From positions 62,001-126,000 of the forward strand of contig NZ_UAUU01000006.1 in NCBI RefSeq assembly GCF_900457465.1: 64,000 nucleotides of DNA. Reading direction: 5' to 3'. Under the pieces are notes generated by a model. That model was given only the letters and a program-made list of their open reading frames with translations, was not told the origin of the DNA and searched no databases. This document shows, one piece after another, positions 54,951 through 64,000 of the stretch. Source of the DNA: Sphingobacterium multivorum (GTDB lineage: Bacteria; Bacteroidota; Bacteroidia; Sphingobacteriales; Sphingobacteriaceae). Positions within the stretch are counted from its first letter, which is position 1. Each line of letters begins with the position of its first letter. Both the position numbers and the translations under genes were made by a program.

Positions 54951-56027
54951 CTAATAAGCAATCAATGTATTTTCAACAGAAACAACTCTTCGTTCCAATT
55001 GACTCTGATACCCCAATTCAATAATTTTAATGACATCCCGCGCCTGTTCCGCCGATGCGATCAAGGTAGTTTTTCCCAATATGCTATCCGCAACGTTCTG
55101 ATAAAAATCAGGATAAGAACCTATTTCAGAAGGAATCATTTCTTCAATATCATTCCCCTGTTCAACAATATTGAGCTTGCCGTATAGACTTGGATCTTCT
55201 TGTCCCCAGGTTGGATCTTCATCGGGAAATTTACCATCGCGCAGTAAAGCTTCCTGTGGATCGACACCATATTTTACAAAATTTCCGTTCATGCCAAAGA
55301 CACGATATCGAGGTGTAGGTTCTTTTGTAAGCATAGACCCTTTCAGCGATACCCGTAAGTCATCATAGTACAATAAGCAGTCGAAATTGTCAATGGTTTT
55401 CGCATGATCCCGTTGTATAGCCAAATCCGCAAAGACAGCATGCGGCTTTCCAAATAACTGCAGAGCCTGATCGATGAGATGTGGCCCCAGGTCATAAAAT
55501 ATACCCGAACCCGGCAAATTTTCCTCACGCCATGCGTTAGGTCGCAAATAATTACGAAAACGATCAAACCTGGATTCCAAATTTACAATCCTTCCCAGCC
55601 GTCCACTTTTGATCACTTTCTCAAGGGTCCGATAGTCTGAGTTGAACCTTAAATTATGGTAGGGTGCCAAAATCAATTTTTTTTCCTTAGCCAGCGTGAT
55701 AAGCTCATCTGCCTGTTTTACACTATTCGTAAACGGTTTCTCGACAACAACATGTTTCCCTGCTTCCAAAGCACGTTTTGCAAAAGGATAATGCATGTCA
55801 TTGGAAGTCGCAACCACGACTAAATCAATAGTTGCATCATTAAAAATATCATCTGCCGACAAAGCAATTGCTGCCTGTGGATAGCGTTCCTTTAGCAAAC
55901 TTTGCTGATCTGCTTTCCGGGCGGTCACTTTAATAAGATCCAGTTCAGCTATCGAACGCATCACGGGAGCGTGAAAAACCTGACCTGAAATTCCAAAACC
56001 AATAAGCCCTACGCGAATTTTTTTCAT
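54951..56027 (-). CDS. Gfo/Idh/MocA family oxidoreductase
   Basis: About 358 residues from ATG 56027. The NAD(P) Rossmann motif is VGLIGFGISGQVFHAPV, followed by the family marks VVVATSNDMHYPFAKRAL and GKHVVVEKPFTNS, where the Lys of EKP is catalytic. The C-terminal substrate domain contains FYDLGPHLIDQAL. It resembles YdgJ-type dehydrogenases acting on inositol or sugar-like substrates. It starts 4 bases after argS ends, so it may be read through from it, but a functional link is unlikely. Confidence 0.9.
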   Translation of the reverse strand: MKKIRVGLIGFGISGQVFHAPVMRSIAELDLIKVTARKADQQSLLKERYPQAAIALSADDIFNDATIDLVVVATSNDMHYPFAKRALEAGKHVVVEKPFTNSVKQADELITLAKEKKLILAPYHNLRFNSDYRTLEKVIKSGRLGRIVNLESRFDRFRNYLRPNAWREENLPGSGIFYDLGPHLIDQALQLFGKPHAVFADLAIQRDHAKTIDNFDCLLYYDDLRVSLKGSMLTKEPTPRYRVFGMNGNFVKYGVDPQEALLRDGKFPDEDPTWGQEDPSLYGKLNIVEQGNDIEEMIPSEIGSYPDFYQNVADSILGKTTLIASAEQARDVIKIIELGYQSQLERRVVSVENTLIAY

Positions 56028-56031
56028 AGCA

Positions 56032-57816
56032 TTACATTCTTTCAGGTACATGAATACCCAATAAGTTCATCCCTTTGGCGATAACCTTTGCCGCAGAAGC
56101 CGAAAGATGCAATCTAAAGTTCTTTACATCAGGATCTTCCGCTTTCAATATCGTTTCTTCATGATAGAATTTATTGTAGAACTTGGCTACTTCATAGATA
56201 TAGTTTGCCAATTGCGCAGGGCTGAACTCTTGCGCAGAAGCCTCAATAGCCTCCGGAAACGCACCTAATTGCTGAATTAGATCTCGCTCGTAAGAGGAAA
56301 TCGTCGCCGGTACAGACACAGCACTGTCAAAATCGAATTCAGCTTTACTTAAAACAGATTTGATACGCGCATGAGTGTATTGAATAAACGGCCCTGTATG
56401 ACCTTGAAAATCGACAGACTCATTTGGATCAAACAAAAGACGTTTTTTAGGATCCACTTTCAATAGAAAATATTTCAATGCTCCCATTCCGATCGTATCG
56501 TAAAGAGCAGCTTTTGATTCCTCGTCCAATCCGCCAGTCTTGCCAAGCTCCTCAGTACGTACCTGTGCAGTTTTAAGCATTTCAGCCATTAAATCATCCG
56601 CATCAACAACTGTTCCCTCCCGCGATTTCATTTTACCTGAAGGAAGGTCGACCATCCCATACGATAAATGGAACAATCCGTCAGCCCAGGCTTTACCTAG
56701 TTTTTTTAAGATTAAAAACAATACCTTGAAATGGTAATCCTGTTCGTTACCGACAACATAAATAGAATCATTCATTTTGAATTCATCATATTTCAATTGT
56801 GCTGTCCCCAAATCTTGTGTAATATAGACCGAAGTACCGTCGCCACGAAGCACAAGCTTCTGATCCAATCCTTCGTCTGTTAGATCAATCCATACGGAGT
56901 TATCCTCTTTTTTAAAGAAAACCCCTTTATCTAAACCTTCCTGGATAATATCTTTACCCAACAAGTATGTATTGGATTCATAATAGTATTTATCAAAATC
57001 GACGCCTAATTGTTTGTAGGTCTTTTCAAACCCCGCGTACACCCAACTGTTCATGGTTTTCCAAAGGGAGATCACCTCTTCATTACCGGCTTCCCATTGT
57101 TGCAACATCGCTTGTGCCTCCTTCATCAAAGGTGCATTTTTCTTTGCTTCCTCTTCGGTTTGCCCCTCAGCTTTCAATGCCTCGATTTCCTTTTTATATT
57201 CTTTGTCAAAGACAACGTAATATTTTCCAACAAGGTGGTCGCCTTTAAGTCCAGTAGACTCGGGTGTTTCACCGTTACCAAATTTCTGCCAGGCCAACAT
57301 GGACTTACAGATATGGATACCACGATCGTTCACCAAATTTGCTTTGATCACATCATAACCATACGCTTTTAGGATTTCCGCAACAGCATATCCTAATAAG
57401 TTATTACGGATATGTCCCAAGTGCAGTGGTTTATTGGTATTTGGAGAAGAGTATTCCACCATCAATTTTTTCCCGTTCGCAGGAAATACAGCAAAGTCCT
57501 TCGCCGTTATGGTCTGATTCAACAACGTGATCCAGTAAGCATCGGAAAGAACAATATTCAAAAAGCCTTTTATCACATTGAAATCTGATATTTCAGCGAT
57601 ATGCTGTTGCAAATAAGCACCAATTTCCTTTCCGGTTTGTTCCGGAGAAGATTTCGAAAAGCGCGTTACGGGAAAAGTTACGATTGTAATTTGTCCCTCA
57701 AACTCCTTTCGGGTAGCTTGTAAAGCAATTTGAGTTTCTAAAATATCTGCATTGTAAAGCTCTTTTACTGCCTGTACAGTGACTTCAACAAGTCGCTTTT
57801 GAATAGAATTTGCCAT
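56032..57816 (-). CDS. argS: arginyl-tRNA synthetase
   Basis: 594 residues, full length. N-terminal Add1 domain, then the class I HIGH-type KPLHLGHIRNNLLGY, and a degenerate KMSKS typical of ArgRS in SGKMKSREGTVV. The anticodon-binding helical domain ends with the usual LGIHVPERM. It lies divergently from the arginine decarboxylase gene, with a 108-base spacer. Confidence 0.96.
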   Translation of the reverse strand: MANSIQKRLVEVTVQAVKELYNADILETQIALQATRKEFEGQITIVTFPVTRFSKSSPEQTGKEIGAYLQQHIAEISDFNVIKGFLNIVLSDAYWITLLNQTITAKDFAVFPANGKKLMVEYSSPNTNKPLHLGHIRNNLLGYAVAEILKAYGYDVIKANLVNDRGIHICKSMLAWQKFGNGETPESTGLKGDHLVGKYYVVFDKEYKKEIEALKAEGQTEEEAKKNAPLMKEAQAMLQQWEAGNEEVISLWKTMNSWVYAGFEKTYKQLGVDFDKYYYESNTYLLGKDIIQEGLDKGVFFKKEDNSVWIDLTDEGLDQKLVLRGDGTSVYITQDLGTAQLKYDEFKMNDSIYVVGNEQDYHFKVLFLILKKLGKAWADGLFHLSYGMVDLPSGKMKSREGTVVDADDLMAEMLKTAQVRTEELGKTGGLDEESKAALYDTIGMGALKYFLLKVDPKKRLLFDPNESVDFQGHTGPFIQYTHARIKSVLSKAEFDFDSAVSVPATISSYERDLIQQLGAFPEAIEASAQEFSPAQLANYIYEVAKFYNKFYHEETILKAEDPDVKNFRLHLSASAAKVIAKGMNLLGIHVPERM

Positions 57817-57901
57817 TTAATGATTTTGTAATTTTTACAACTTCCTGATAGTGAATTGGAAATAAATAACATTCCTTATTTAGGTATTCACCATTAAAGT
57901 A

Positions 57902-57909
57902 TATCTTTG
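57902..57909 (+). promoter_or_regulatory. -7 box of arginine decarboxylase gene
   Basis: TATCTTTG fits TAnnTTTG exactly and lies 15 bases before the start codon, implying a very short leader. A -33 TTG is not evident. Confidence 0.45.
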
Positions 57910-57924
57910 CAAAAATAATAAAAA

Positions 57925-59316
57925 ATGCAGAGCTATCAGGAATTTCTTGACTTAAGTGTTGGTTTTCCGCAAGACGGATTCGAAATCATCGACGACGAAT
58001 TGTATTTCCACGATTTGAATTTAATGGAAATGATAGAAACGTACGGTACGCCGTTACGTTTTACCTATTTGCCTATCGTCAGCAAAAAAATTCAGCAAGC
58101 GAAAATCCTCTTTCAGACCGCAATTCTGAAACACAACTATCGCGGATCTTACAAATATTGTTATTGTACCAAGTCATCCCATTTCAAGCACATCGTAGAG
58201 GAAGCTTTGAAAAATGATATCCACCTGGAAACTTCATCTGCATTTGATATGCCGATGATCGATTCATTGGAAAGACAGGGCACAGTAACAAAAGACATTA
58301 CAGTGATCTGTAATGGGTTCAAAACCTACCAGTACAAACAATATATTGTTGATATGATCCACGATGGATATAAAAACATTATACCGGTGCTGGATAACAA
58401 AGAGGAGTTTAACCTTTATGATGATGAAATCGAATTGGATGAGCCTTGTGCTTTAGGTATCCGCGTTGCTTCCGAAGAGCAACCAGATTCTCAATTCTAT
58501 ACATCTCGCCTAGGGATTCGCCAGGAAGACGTCGTTGAATTCTATAACAACAAGATCGCCGACAATCCAAACTTTAAAGTAAAATTGCTCCATTTTTTCA
58601 TTAATTCAGGTATCTCGGACACCCCGTATTACTGGAACGAATTAGAGAAATACGTTACTTTATATTGTAAATTCAAGAAAGTAAACCCGGATTTAGATAC
58701 CCTAGATATCGGTGGTGGCATGCCATTTAAGGATTCATTGGTACACGACTTTGATTACGAATATATGGTCAATGAGATCGTCAACCGTATTAAACAAATC
58801 TGTGCTCACCATGAAGTGATGGAACCAGACATTATTACTGAATTTGGCAAATACACTGTTGCTGAAGCATCAGGTATCCTCTATAAAGTTTTGGGGCGCA
58901 AGCAACAAAACGATCGCGAACGTTGGTTTATGATTGATGGTTCATTCATTACAAATTTGCCGGATGTATGGGCATTGAATCAAAAATACATTCTATTGCC
59001 GATCAATAACTGGGATTCAGAATATGAACGCGTCAATTTGGGTGGCATCACATGCGATGGACAGGATTATTACAATCAGGAGGCGCATATGAACTCGGTA
59101 TTTATGCCGAAGACCCGTAAGGTTCAATACCTGGGCTTCTTTCATACAGGCGCCTATCAAGATGTTTTAAGCGGATATGGAGGCATCCACCACTGCTTAC
59201 TTCCTTCACCCAAACATGTGCTTGTACGCCGCAATAGAGATGAAACATTCAACTACGAGGTGTTCGGTGAGGAGCAAAACTCCAAACAAGTAATGAAATT
59301 GTTAGGCTATCAATAA
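57925..59316 (+). CDS. speA: arginine decarboxylase, fold-III PLP type
   Basis: 463 residues, the compact Bacteroidota form of the alanine-racemase-fold decarboxylases. The PLP lysine is expected in YKYCYCTKSSHFKH, the phosphate-binding glycines in LDIGGGMPFKD, and the closing Cys/Asp region near TCDGQDYYNQE. It should make agmatine from arginine for polyamine synthesis. It shares the pathway with speD 33 kb away. Carboxynorspermidine or other diamino acid decarboxylases share this fold, so substrate assignment is by overall resemblance. Confidence 0.85.
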   Translation: MQSYQEFLDLSVGFPQDGFEIIDDELYFHDLNLMEMIETYGTPLRFTYLPIVSKKIQQAKILFQTAILKHNYRGSYKYCYCTKSSHFKHIVEEALKNDIHLETSSAFDMPMIDSLERQGTVTKDITVICNGFKTYQYKQYIVDMIHDGYKNIIPVLDNKEEFNLYDDEIELDEPCALGIRVASEEQPDSQFYTSRLGIRQEDVVEFYNNKIADNPNFKVKLLHFFINSGISDTPYYWNELEKYVTLYCKFKKVNPDLDTLDIGGGMPFKDSLVHDFDYEYMVNEIVNRIKQICAHHEVMEPDIITEFGKYTVAEASGILYKVLGRKQQNDRERWFMIDGSFITNLPDVWALNQKYILLPINNWDSEYERVNLGGITCDGQDYYNQEAHMNSVFMPKTRKVQYLGFFHTGAYQDVLSGYGGIHHCLLPSPKHVLVRRNRDETFNYEVFGEEQNSKQVMKLLGYQ

Positions 59317-59405
59317 GATATTATATTCTACCAAGAGTAAGCACGCTCGTCATTGGGGGATCAAAACAATATCCTCGTAAAAAAGAGCTATTTTAAGCCA
59401 AAATA

Positions 59406-59440
59406 AAAAGGTCTCGTTTCTAGGAACGAGACCTTTTATT
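59406..59440. terminator. bidirectional terminator after arginine decarboxylase gene
   Basis: AAAAGGTCTCGTTTC and GGAACGAGACCTTTT pair (one G-T) around TA, with an A-rich lead and T-rich tail. Confidence 0.85.
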
Positions 59441-59609
59441 TTCAGCCTATCCGCCATTATTTACAATCGGGCGTAAATTAAAGGCAAAATCACAGACAAT
59501 GACAACCATATCCAGTAGAAAAAAATAGATTGTAAAATCTATATAGTAAGCTGTTCGGTAGATGTAAACCTATTTCAGTATAAGACAGCTGGCTTTTATT
59601 CATATTGTG

Positions 59610-59768
59610 TTCGTACCTGCTTCGGACCACGTTCGGAGCTGCCCAATTCCGTTACGACTGTTGACCTAGTAGTGTACAGACCTTTCCTGTTTGGAGACTG
59701 GACAATATCTGTACAGCATCTGTACAAGATCTATTGATGATCCGAAGCAGATACGAAGCAGGTACGAA
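59610..59768. repeat. 159-base inverted-repeat unit with internal direct repeats
   Basis: The left arm TTCGTACCTGCTTCGGA (59610-59626) is matched by a right arm that reads TCCGAAGCAG (59741-59750), then an 11-base insertion-like repeat, then GTACGAA (ending 59768). Without the extra 11 bases the arms would be exact over 17 bases. The interior also holds CTGTACAGCAT followed by CTGTACAAGAT (59709-59731). There is no gene in 59317-59864, apart from the terminator at 59406-59440. It may be a small non-autonomous mobile unit or a regulatory structure. Confidence 0.55.
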
Positions 59769-59864
59769 GGAAAGCTACTGATCTTTCAGAATGTATCGTC
59801 GTTTAGGAAAGGATTGCTGGGTATTTTCCTTTAGCGCGACTAGAAATCCCAAAGTCGATAATTG

Positions 59865-60371
59865 CTATTTTGCAACCCAAGTTTTAAAGAAATTAAGCAC
59901 TTTTTCTTCATCATAGCCCTTTCCTTTTTCCAGACTACCACTCTCCTGTACATGCAATGTTTTTCCATTTCTATCCAAAATAATAAAAAATGGATAACCT
60001 AGTTTATTGCCTTCAGGGGCATACTTTTGAAACACAGCTTCATTTTTATTTTCCTTTGAATAATTGAGGTGATAATAGAGGAAATGACTCTTTAACAACT
60101 TGTCGACACTTGCCGTTTTATGGATATATTCATTAAATCTTAAACACCAGACACACCAATTCCCACCGGCTTGAATGACGATGTTTTTCTTTTCTTTCTT
60201 TGCTTGAACCAATAGCTGATCGATATCATTCTGTGCATTGGCATCTGGATTGTAAGGCTTCGAAAGATCCTGAGCTGTAGCAAGCTGCTGTGAGAACGCT
60301 TTGGACTGTACGAGTACCGTCCCCAAAAACACAATAGCTCCACACAGTAATAATCTTATATTTCTCATCAT
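59865..60371 (-). CDS. periplasmic thioredoxin-fold protein
   Basis: 168 residues with a signal peptide ending AFSQ. The redox motif is CVWC in GGNWCVWCLRFNEYI, the cis-Pro is in KLGYPFFIILDRNGK, and a C-terminal helix follows. It resembles the DUF255/thiol:disulfide interchange type of Bacteroidota. It is probably a disulfide reductase in the periplasm. It stands alone, in the opposite direction to the glp genes. Confidence 0.85.
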   Translation of the reverse strand: MMRNIRLLLCGAIVFLGTVLVQSKAFSQQLATAQDLSKPYNPDANAQNDIDQLLVQAKKEKKNIVIQAGGNWCVWCLRFNEYIHKTASVDKLLKSHFLYYHLNYSKENKNEAVFQKYAPEGNKLGYPFFIILDRNGKTLHVQESGSLEKGKGYDEEKVLNFFKTWVAK

Positions 60372-60822
60372 AAATAAATTAAATACGAATCTAAAATTAC
60401 AAAATCATTTCCCCAAACCAAAACATAAGCAGCACATAATCGTTAAACATGATATAGCTATTGACCATGAAAAAAAACACCCAGGACTACAACGGACCGT
60501 ATTTCAGCGGATTCATAAAAAACGCGATTAAGCCCTATATACATGACCTTAGGTGATCAAATAGGGGTGTCATTCAAAATACCGCCATTGGGGAGAAGTA
60601 AAAAAGGCAACCTGTTGATATGCTATACCCTATCACCCGTAAAAACCAAAAAGACTTCCTTTTGCTAAAATAAAAACAAAACAAAACAAAAACAAACACC
60701 TGACCTTAACATAAATAATATTTAATTTCCTTTAAAATTTAACAAATATAGCATAACTTAGTGTAAAGGAAGTAGTAAAAGAAGCACAGAAGATTCACTA
60801 CAAAAATCCAAAACGAAACAAA
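60372..60822. other. 451-base spacer before glpD
   Basis: The spacer is AT-rich, including an A/C tract AAAACAAAACAAAACAAAAA around 60673-60692. I see no gene, RNA or clear terminator in it. The glp promoter is presumably in its right half, but no exact TAnnTTTG is found. Confidence 0.4.
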
Positions 60823-62399
60823 ATGAAACACCAAGAATTCAACAGGTCAAAACTGATAGAAAAAATAAGGGATACGAGCGCGTGGGATGTTATCGTCATA
60901 GGCGGCGGTGCCAGCGGATTAGGTGTTGCATTAGATGCCTTAAGCCGAGGGTTCAAAACAATTTTATTGGAGCAGGTTGATTTTGCAAAAGCACTTCAAG
61001 CAAAGCAACAAAGCTTGTTCACGGTGGTGTACGCTACTTGGCTCAAGGCGACATCTCATTGGTTAAAGAAGCGCTTCATGAAAGAGGTTTACTCCAAAAA
61101 AATGCTCCACACCTTGTTAAAAACCAATCGTTTATCATTCCAAACTACAGCTGGTTCGATGGCCCATTTTACACCATTGGAATGAAAATATATGACCTTC
61201 TGGCAGGTAAATTAAGCTTGGGAAAATCCATTCATATCAATAAAGAAGAAACGCTCAATCGCATAAGCACTGTACGACCTAAAGGGCTATATGGTGGCGT
61301 GGTATATCAAGACGGACAATTTGACGACTCCAGGCTTGCGCTCAACGTTGCGCAGACCTGTATACAAATGGGCGGAGTCGCCCTAAATTATGTAAGGGTC
61401 AATAACCTCACCAAAGACAGCGATGGACGAATAAACGGTGTCATCGCCAATGATACCGAAACTGGTGAAGTTTTCACCATACAAGGCAAAGCTGTTATCA
61501 ATGCTACAGGAATATTTGTCGATGATATCTTAAAAATGGATAGACCTGAAGCGAAACAAATGGTACGCCCCAGCCAGGGTGTTCACCTTGTATTTGACAA
61601 GTCGTTTCTCCCGGGCGACGATGCCATTATGATTCCAAAAACGGATGATGGACGGGTCCTTTTTCTAGTACCTTGGCATAATCGAGTCATTGTGGGAACA
61701 ACGGATACACCAATAGACGAGCATAACCTTGAACCGGTAGCTTTGGAGCAGGAGATCGATTTTATTCTGAAAACGGCGGGACGTTACTTGATAAAACAAC
61801 CAACAAGAGCGGATGCATTGGCCGTATTCGCCGGCCTCCGTCCACTGGCAGCCCCTACAGGTAACTCAAACAAAACCAAAGAGATCTCACGAAGCCACAA
61901 GGTTATTGTTAGCGACTCCAAATTACTGACTTTAACTGGCGGAAAGTGGACAACATTCCGTCGAATGGGCCAAGATACCCTAGACAAAGCGATAAAAATT
62001 GGTTGTTTACCTCAAAAAGAAAGCCGGTCTGCCACACAAAAGATCTATAGCGCCATTCCAACGTCCGACAGAAGCAATCATATGTATATTTACGGTGCCG
62101 ACCAAGAAATGATCAATGCATTGGCTCAGGAAAATCCCGAATGGAACGAAAAGTTAATCCCACATCTTGAGTTCAAAAAGGCCGAAGTTGTTTGGGCAGC
62201 ACGCAACGAACTTGCCAGGACTGTGGAAGATGTGCTATCCCGTCGGGTACGGATGCTATTTCTTGATGCGAAAGCTGCAATTGAAGCTGCACCTGATGTC
62301 GCAAAAATACTCGCCCAGGAACTGGAAAAAGATGAAGATTGGCAAAATGATCAAATAACGCATTTTCAAAATGTTGCAAAAAATTATATCTTAAAGTAA
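60823..62399 (+). pseudogene. glpD: glycerol-3-phosphate dehydrogenase with one-base deletion
   Basis: FAD-dependent oxidation of glycerol-3-phosphate to dihydroxyacetone phosphate at the inner membrane. The first 56 codons are normal (DVIVIGGGASGLGVALDAL, ILLEQVDFAK), then the frame slips. Where GCAAAAGGCACTTC is expected, the sequence at 60986-60996 has one G fewer. Restoring it gives AKGTSSKATKLVHGGVRYL and joins the long downstream frame (NYSWFDGPFYTIGMKIYDLL to the C-terminal domain ending FQNVAKNYILK). Corrected length is 525 residues, the family norm. As written, the protein stops at 61185. It is first in glpD-glpK-glpF. Confidence 0.9.
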
Positions 62400-62433
62400 T
62401 ACAAAATAACCAGCAATACTCAATTACTCAATT

Positions 62434-63933
62434 ATGGAACAACAATACATCTTGGCAATGGATCAAGGTACCACCAGCTCCAGAGCTATCATTTTTGATA
62501 AAGACAGAAATATAGTCTCCATTGCCCAGAAGGAATTTACGCAAATATTCCCACAACCAGGATGGGTTGAACACGATCCACATGAAATCTGGTCAACACA
62601 GGCAGGTGTCACTGCAGAAGCAACCACAAAAGCAGGGTTAAACGGCAAAAATATTGCCGCTATTGGCATTACCAATCAACGGGAAACTGTGGTCGTTTGG
62701 GAAAAAGAAACAGGAAAACCCATCTACAATGCCATTGTATGGCAAGATAAACGCACAGCAGATTATTGCGACGAGTTGCGTAGCTCTGGAAAACATGAGA
62801 TGATCCAGGAAAAAACAGGCCTAATATTAGATCCTTACTTTTCTGCAACCAAAATAAAATGGATTCTGGATAACGTGGAAGGTGCCCGGGAAAAAGCACA
62901 AAACGGGGAATTAATCTGTGGAACTATTGACACTTGGCTCGTCTGGAACCTCACCCGGGGCGATGCTCACATTACGGATGTAACAAACGCTTCCCGCACC
63001 TTACTCTTTAATATTCATAGCATGGAATGGGATAAGGAGCTACTCGAATTATTTGACATCCCCGCCGCCATGCTGCCCGAAGTAAAAGAAAGCAGTGAAA
63101 TATATGGGGAATCACGGACAACCATTTTTGCACACAAAGTCAAGATAGCTGGAATTGCTGGCGACCAGCAGGCGGCACTGTTCGGACAGCAATGTATTGA
63201 AAAGGGAATGGTCAAAAACACGTACGGCACTGGATGTTTTATGTTAATGAACATCGGGGATAAACCAATCCGTTCAAAGAACAACCTTTTAACGACTGTC
63301 GCCTGGAAAATCAACGGAAAAACAGAATATGCCTTAGAGGGGAGCATATTTATCGGCGGTGCACTGGTCCAATGGCTACGCGACAATCTCAACATCATCT
63401 ACAAATCGGCAGACATAGAGCAATTAGCGCTGACAGAAAAAGATAATGGCGGTGTCACATTTATCCCTACATTCGCCGGACTGGGGGCTCCATACTGGAA
63501 CGCTCGTGCACAAGGTACACTATTTGGCCTTACGCGTGCAACAACCAATGGTCATATTGCACGTGCCTCGCTAGAGGCAATTTCCCTGCAGACTCGTGAT
63601 GTGCTGCAAGCCATGGAAGCTGATAGCGGCATACCGATCAAAGAATTGCGTGTAGACGGCGGTGCAACAGCAAATAATCTACTTATGCAGATTCAGGCCA
63701 ATGTACTAAACAGCAAAGTTGTACGCCCCAAAATTACAGAAACTACAGCTTTGGGGGCAGCATACCTCGCCGGACTGGCCGTGGGATTCTGGAAAAATGA
63801 GGATGAGATTTCTAAGTTTTGGGCACAGGATCGTATATTTGAACCTGAAGCAGAGCAAGAAGAGCAAACAAAAAAGATTATTAAGCTCTGGACCAAGGGA
63901 GTCAAAGCATTACAATACTGGACCGAAAACTAA
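62434..63933 (+). CDS. glpK: glycerol kinase
   Basis: 499 residues, intact. FGGY kinase marks: the phosphate-1 loop [25 protein letters not shown] with [11 protein letters not shown] for glycerol, the second FGGY signature near [18 protein letters not shown], and the adenosine block [12 protein letters not shown]. It phosphorylates glycerol to glycerol-3-phosphate. It lies 34 bases after glpD and 9 bases before the aquaporin gene. Confidence 0.97.
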   Translation: MEQQYILAMDQGTTSSRAIIFDKDRNIVSIAQKEFTQIFPQPGWVEHDPHEIWSTQAGVTAEATTKAGLNGKNIAAIGITNQRETVVVWEKETGKPIYNAIVWQDKRTADYCDELRSSGKHEMIQEKTGLILDPYFSATKIKWILDNVEGAREKAQNGELICGTIDTWLVWNLTRGDAHITDVTNASRTLLFNIHSMEWDKELLELFDIPAAMLPEVKESSEIYGESRTTIFAHKVKIAGIAGDQQAALFGQQCIEKGMVKNTYGTGCFMLMNIGDKPIRSKNNLLTTVAWKINGKTEYALEGSIFIGGALVQWLRDNLNIIYKSADIEQLALTEKDNGGVTFIPTFAGLGAPYWNARAQGTLFGLTRATTNGHIARASLEAISLQTRDVLQAMEADSGIPIKELRVDGGATANNLLMQIQANVLNSKVVRPKITETTALGAAYLAGLAVGFWKNEDEISKFWAQDRIFEPEAEQEEQTKKIIKLWTKGVKALQYWTEN

Positions 63934-63942
63934 CCGACAAGC

Positions 63943-64000
63943 ATGAACCATTATTTAGCAGAATTTATCGGCACCACCCTTCTCCTTCTTTTAGGCAATG
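63943..64000 (+). CDS. glpF: glycerol facilitator / aquaporin, 5' part only
   Basis: ATG 63943 begins MNHYLAEFIGTTLLLLLGN, the first membrane helix of MIP-family channels, before the window ends. It follows glpK by 9 bases, as expected for the glycerol uptake operon. Confidence 0.85.
   Translation, partial: MNHYLAEFIGTTLLLLLGN

Noticed and set aside
60660..60710. A/C-rich tract as a possible regulatory repeat
   Set aside because: Simple low-complexity sequence with no clear periodic unit or symmetry beyond AAAAC repeats; nothing supports a function.

Overview
The window looks like the chromosome of a Sphingobacterium-like member of the Bacteroidota (family Sphingobacteriaceae). The grounds are low-to-moderate GC, several exact Bacteroidota -7 promoter boxes (TAnnTTTG), long-form aromatic amino acid hydroxylase, FemAB, DUF3857 and BON-domain families typical of the phylum, a BlaB/IND-like subclass B1 metallo-beta-lactamase, and an IS1182-type element. 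The genus is inferred from protein character only. Most of the 64 kb is ordinary core and lifestyle gene content on both strands.

Layout. 0-9 kb: cupin, B1 beta-lactamase, tRNA-Ala(GGC), an NTF2-like secreted protein, an outer-membrane barrel, a FemAB-like transferase, PolX with an eroded polymerase site, YbaK, a Tam-like methyltransferase and lipoate ligase. 9-12.7 kb: a three-gene cassette of HutG-like amidohydrolase, DUF1704/QEGLA metallopeptidase and GshB-like ATP-grasp ligase. 12.85-13.42 kb: three copies of a small structured element with a constant 5' box and a compensating terminator-like stem, probably a small-RNA family. 13.4-26.3 kb: phenylalanine/tyrosine catabolism (aromatic hydroxylase, HPPD, homogentisate dioxygenase, fumarylacetoacetase, an amino acid dehydrogenase and a flavin reductase), interrupted by a five-gene membrane polyamine-type operon (SpeD, DUF4178, DUF350, membrane aminopropyltransferase, Tat-exported FAD lipoprotein). 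26.4-29.4 kb: a TyrZ-type tyrosyl-tRNA synthetase with an IS1182 element about 23 bases upstream. 29.6-45.9 kb: envelope proteins, an L,D-transpeptidase, YiaA/B, a histidine kinase with a sigma-54 regulator, ABC-F, a GMC oxidoreductase with its Tat partner, and an OmpA lipoprotein. 45.9-54.9 kb: paired DUF3857 transglutaminases, a HAD phosphatase, a second sigma-54 regulator, RNase P RNA, a WYL regulator and a BaiN-like flavoprotein. 55-64 kb: Gfo/Idh oxidoreductase, argS, arginine decarboxylase, a structured repeat region, a thioredoxin-like protein and glpD-glpK-glpF (the last cut by the window end).

How the genes work together. The aromatic hydroxylase converts Phe to Tyr. After removal of the amino group, HPPD, HmgA and FAH carry 4-hydroxyphenylpyruvate to fumarate and acetoacetate. 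Arginine decarboxylase and SpeD belong to polyamine metabolism. The operon built around SpeD places an aminopropyltransferase in the membrane and an amine-oxidase-like flavoprotein outside it. glpF-glpK-glpD take up glycerol, phosphorylate it and oxidise it to dihydroxyacetone phosphate.

The main oddity is reading-frame damage. At least six single-base indels fall in the DUF4178, DUF350 and aminopropyltransferase genes (22.1-24.1 kb), one in tyrS near its 3' end, and one in glpD. Most lie at homopolymers, so sequencing or assembly error is a serious alternative to real gene decay. The most promising possibly undescribed items are the three-copy small-RNA-like element, the amidohydrolase/QEGLA/ATP-grasp cassette, and the membrane polyamine operon.
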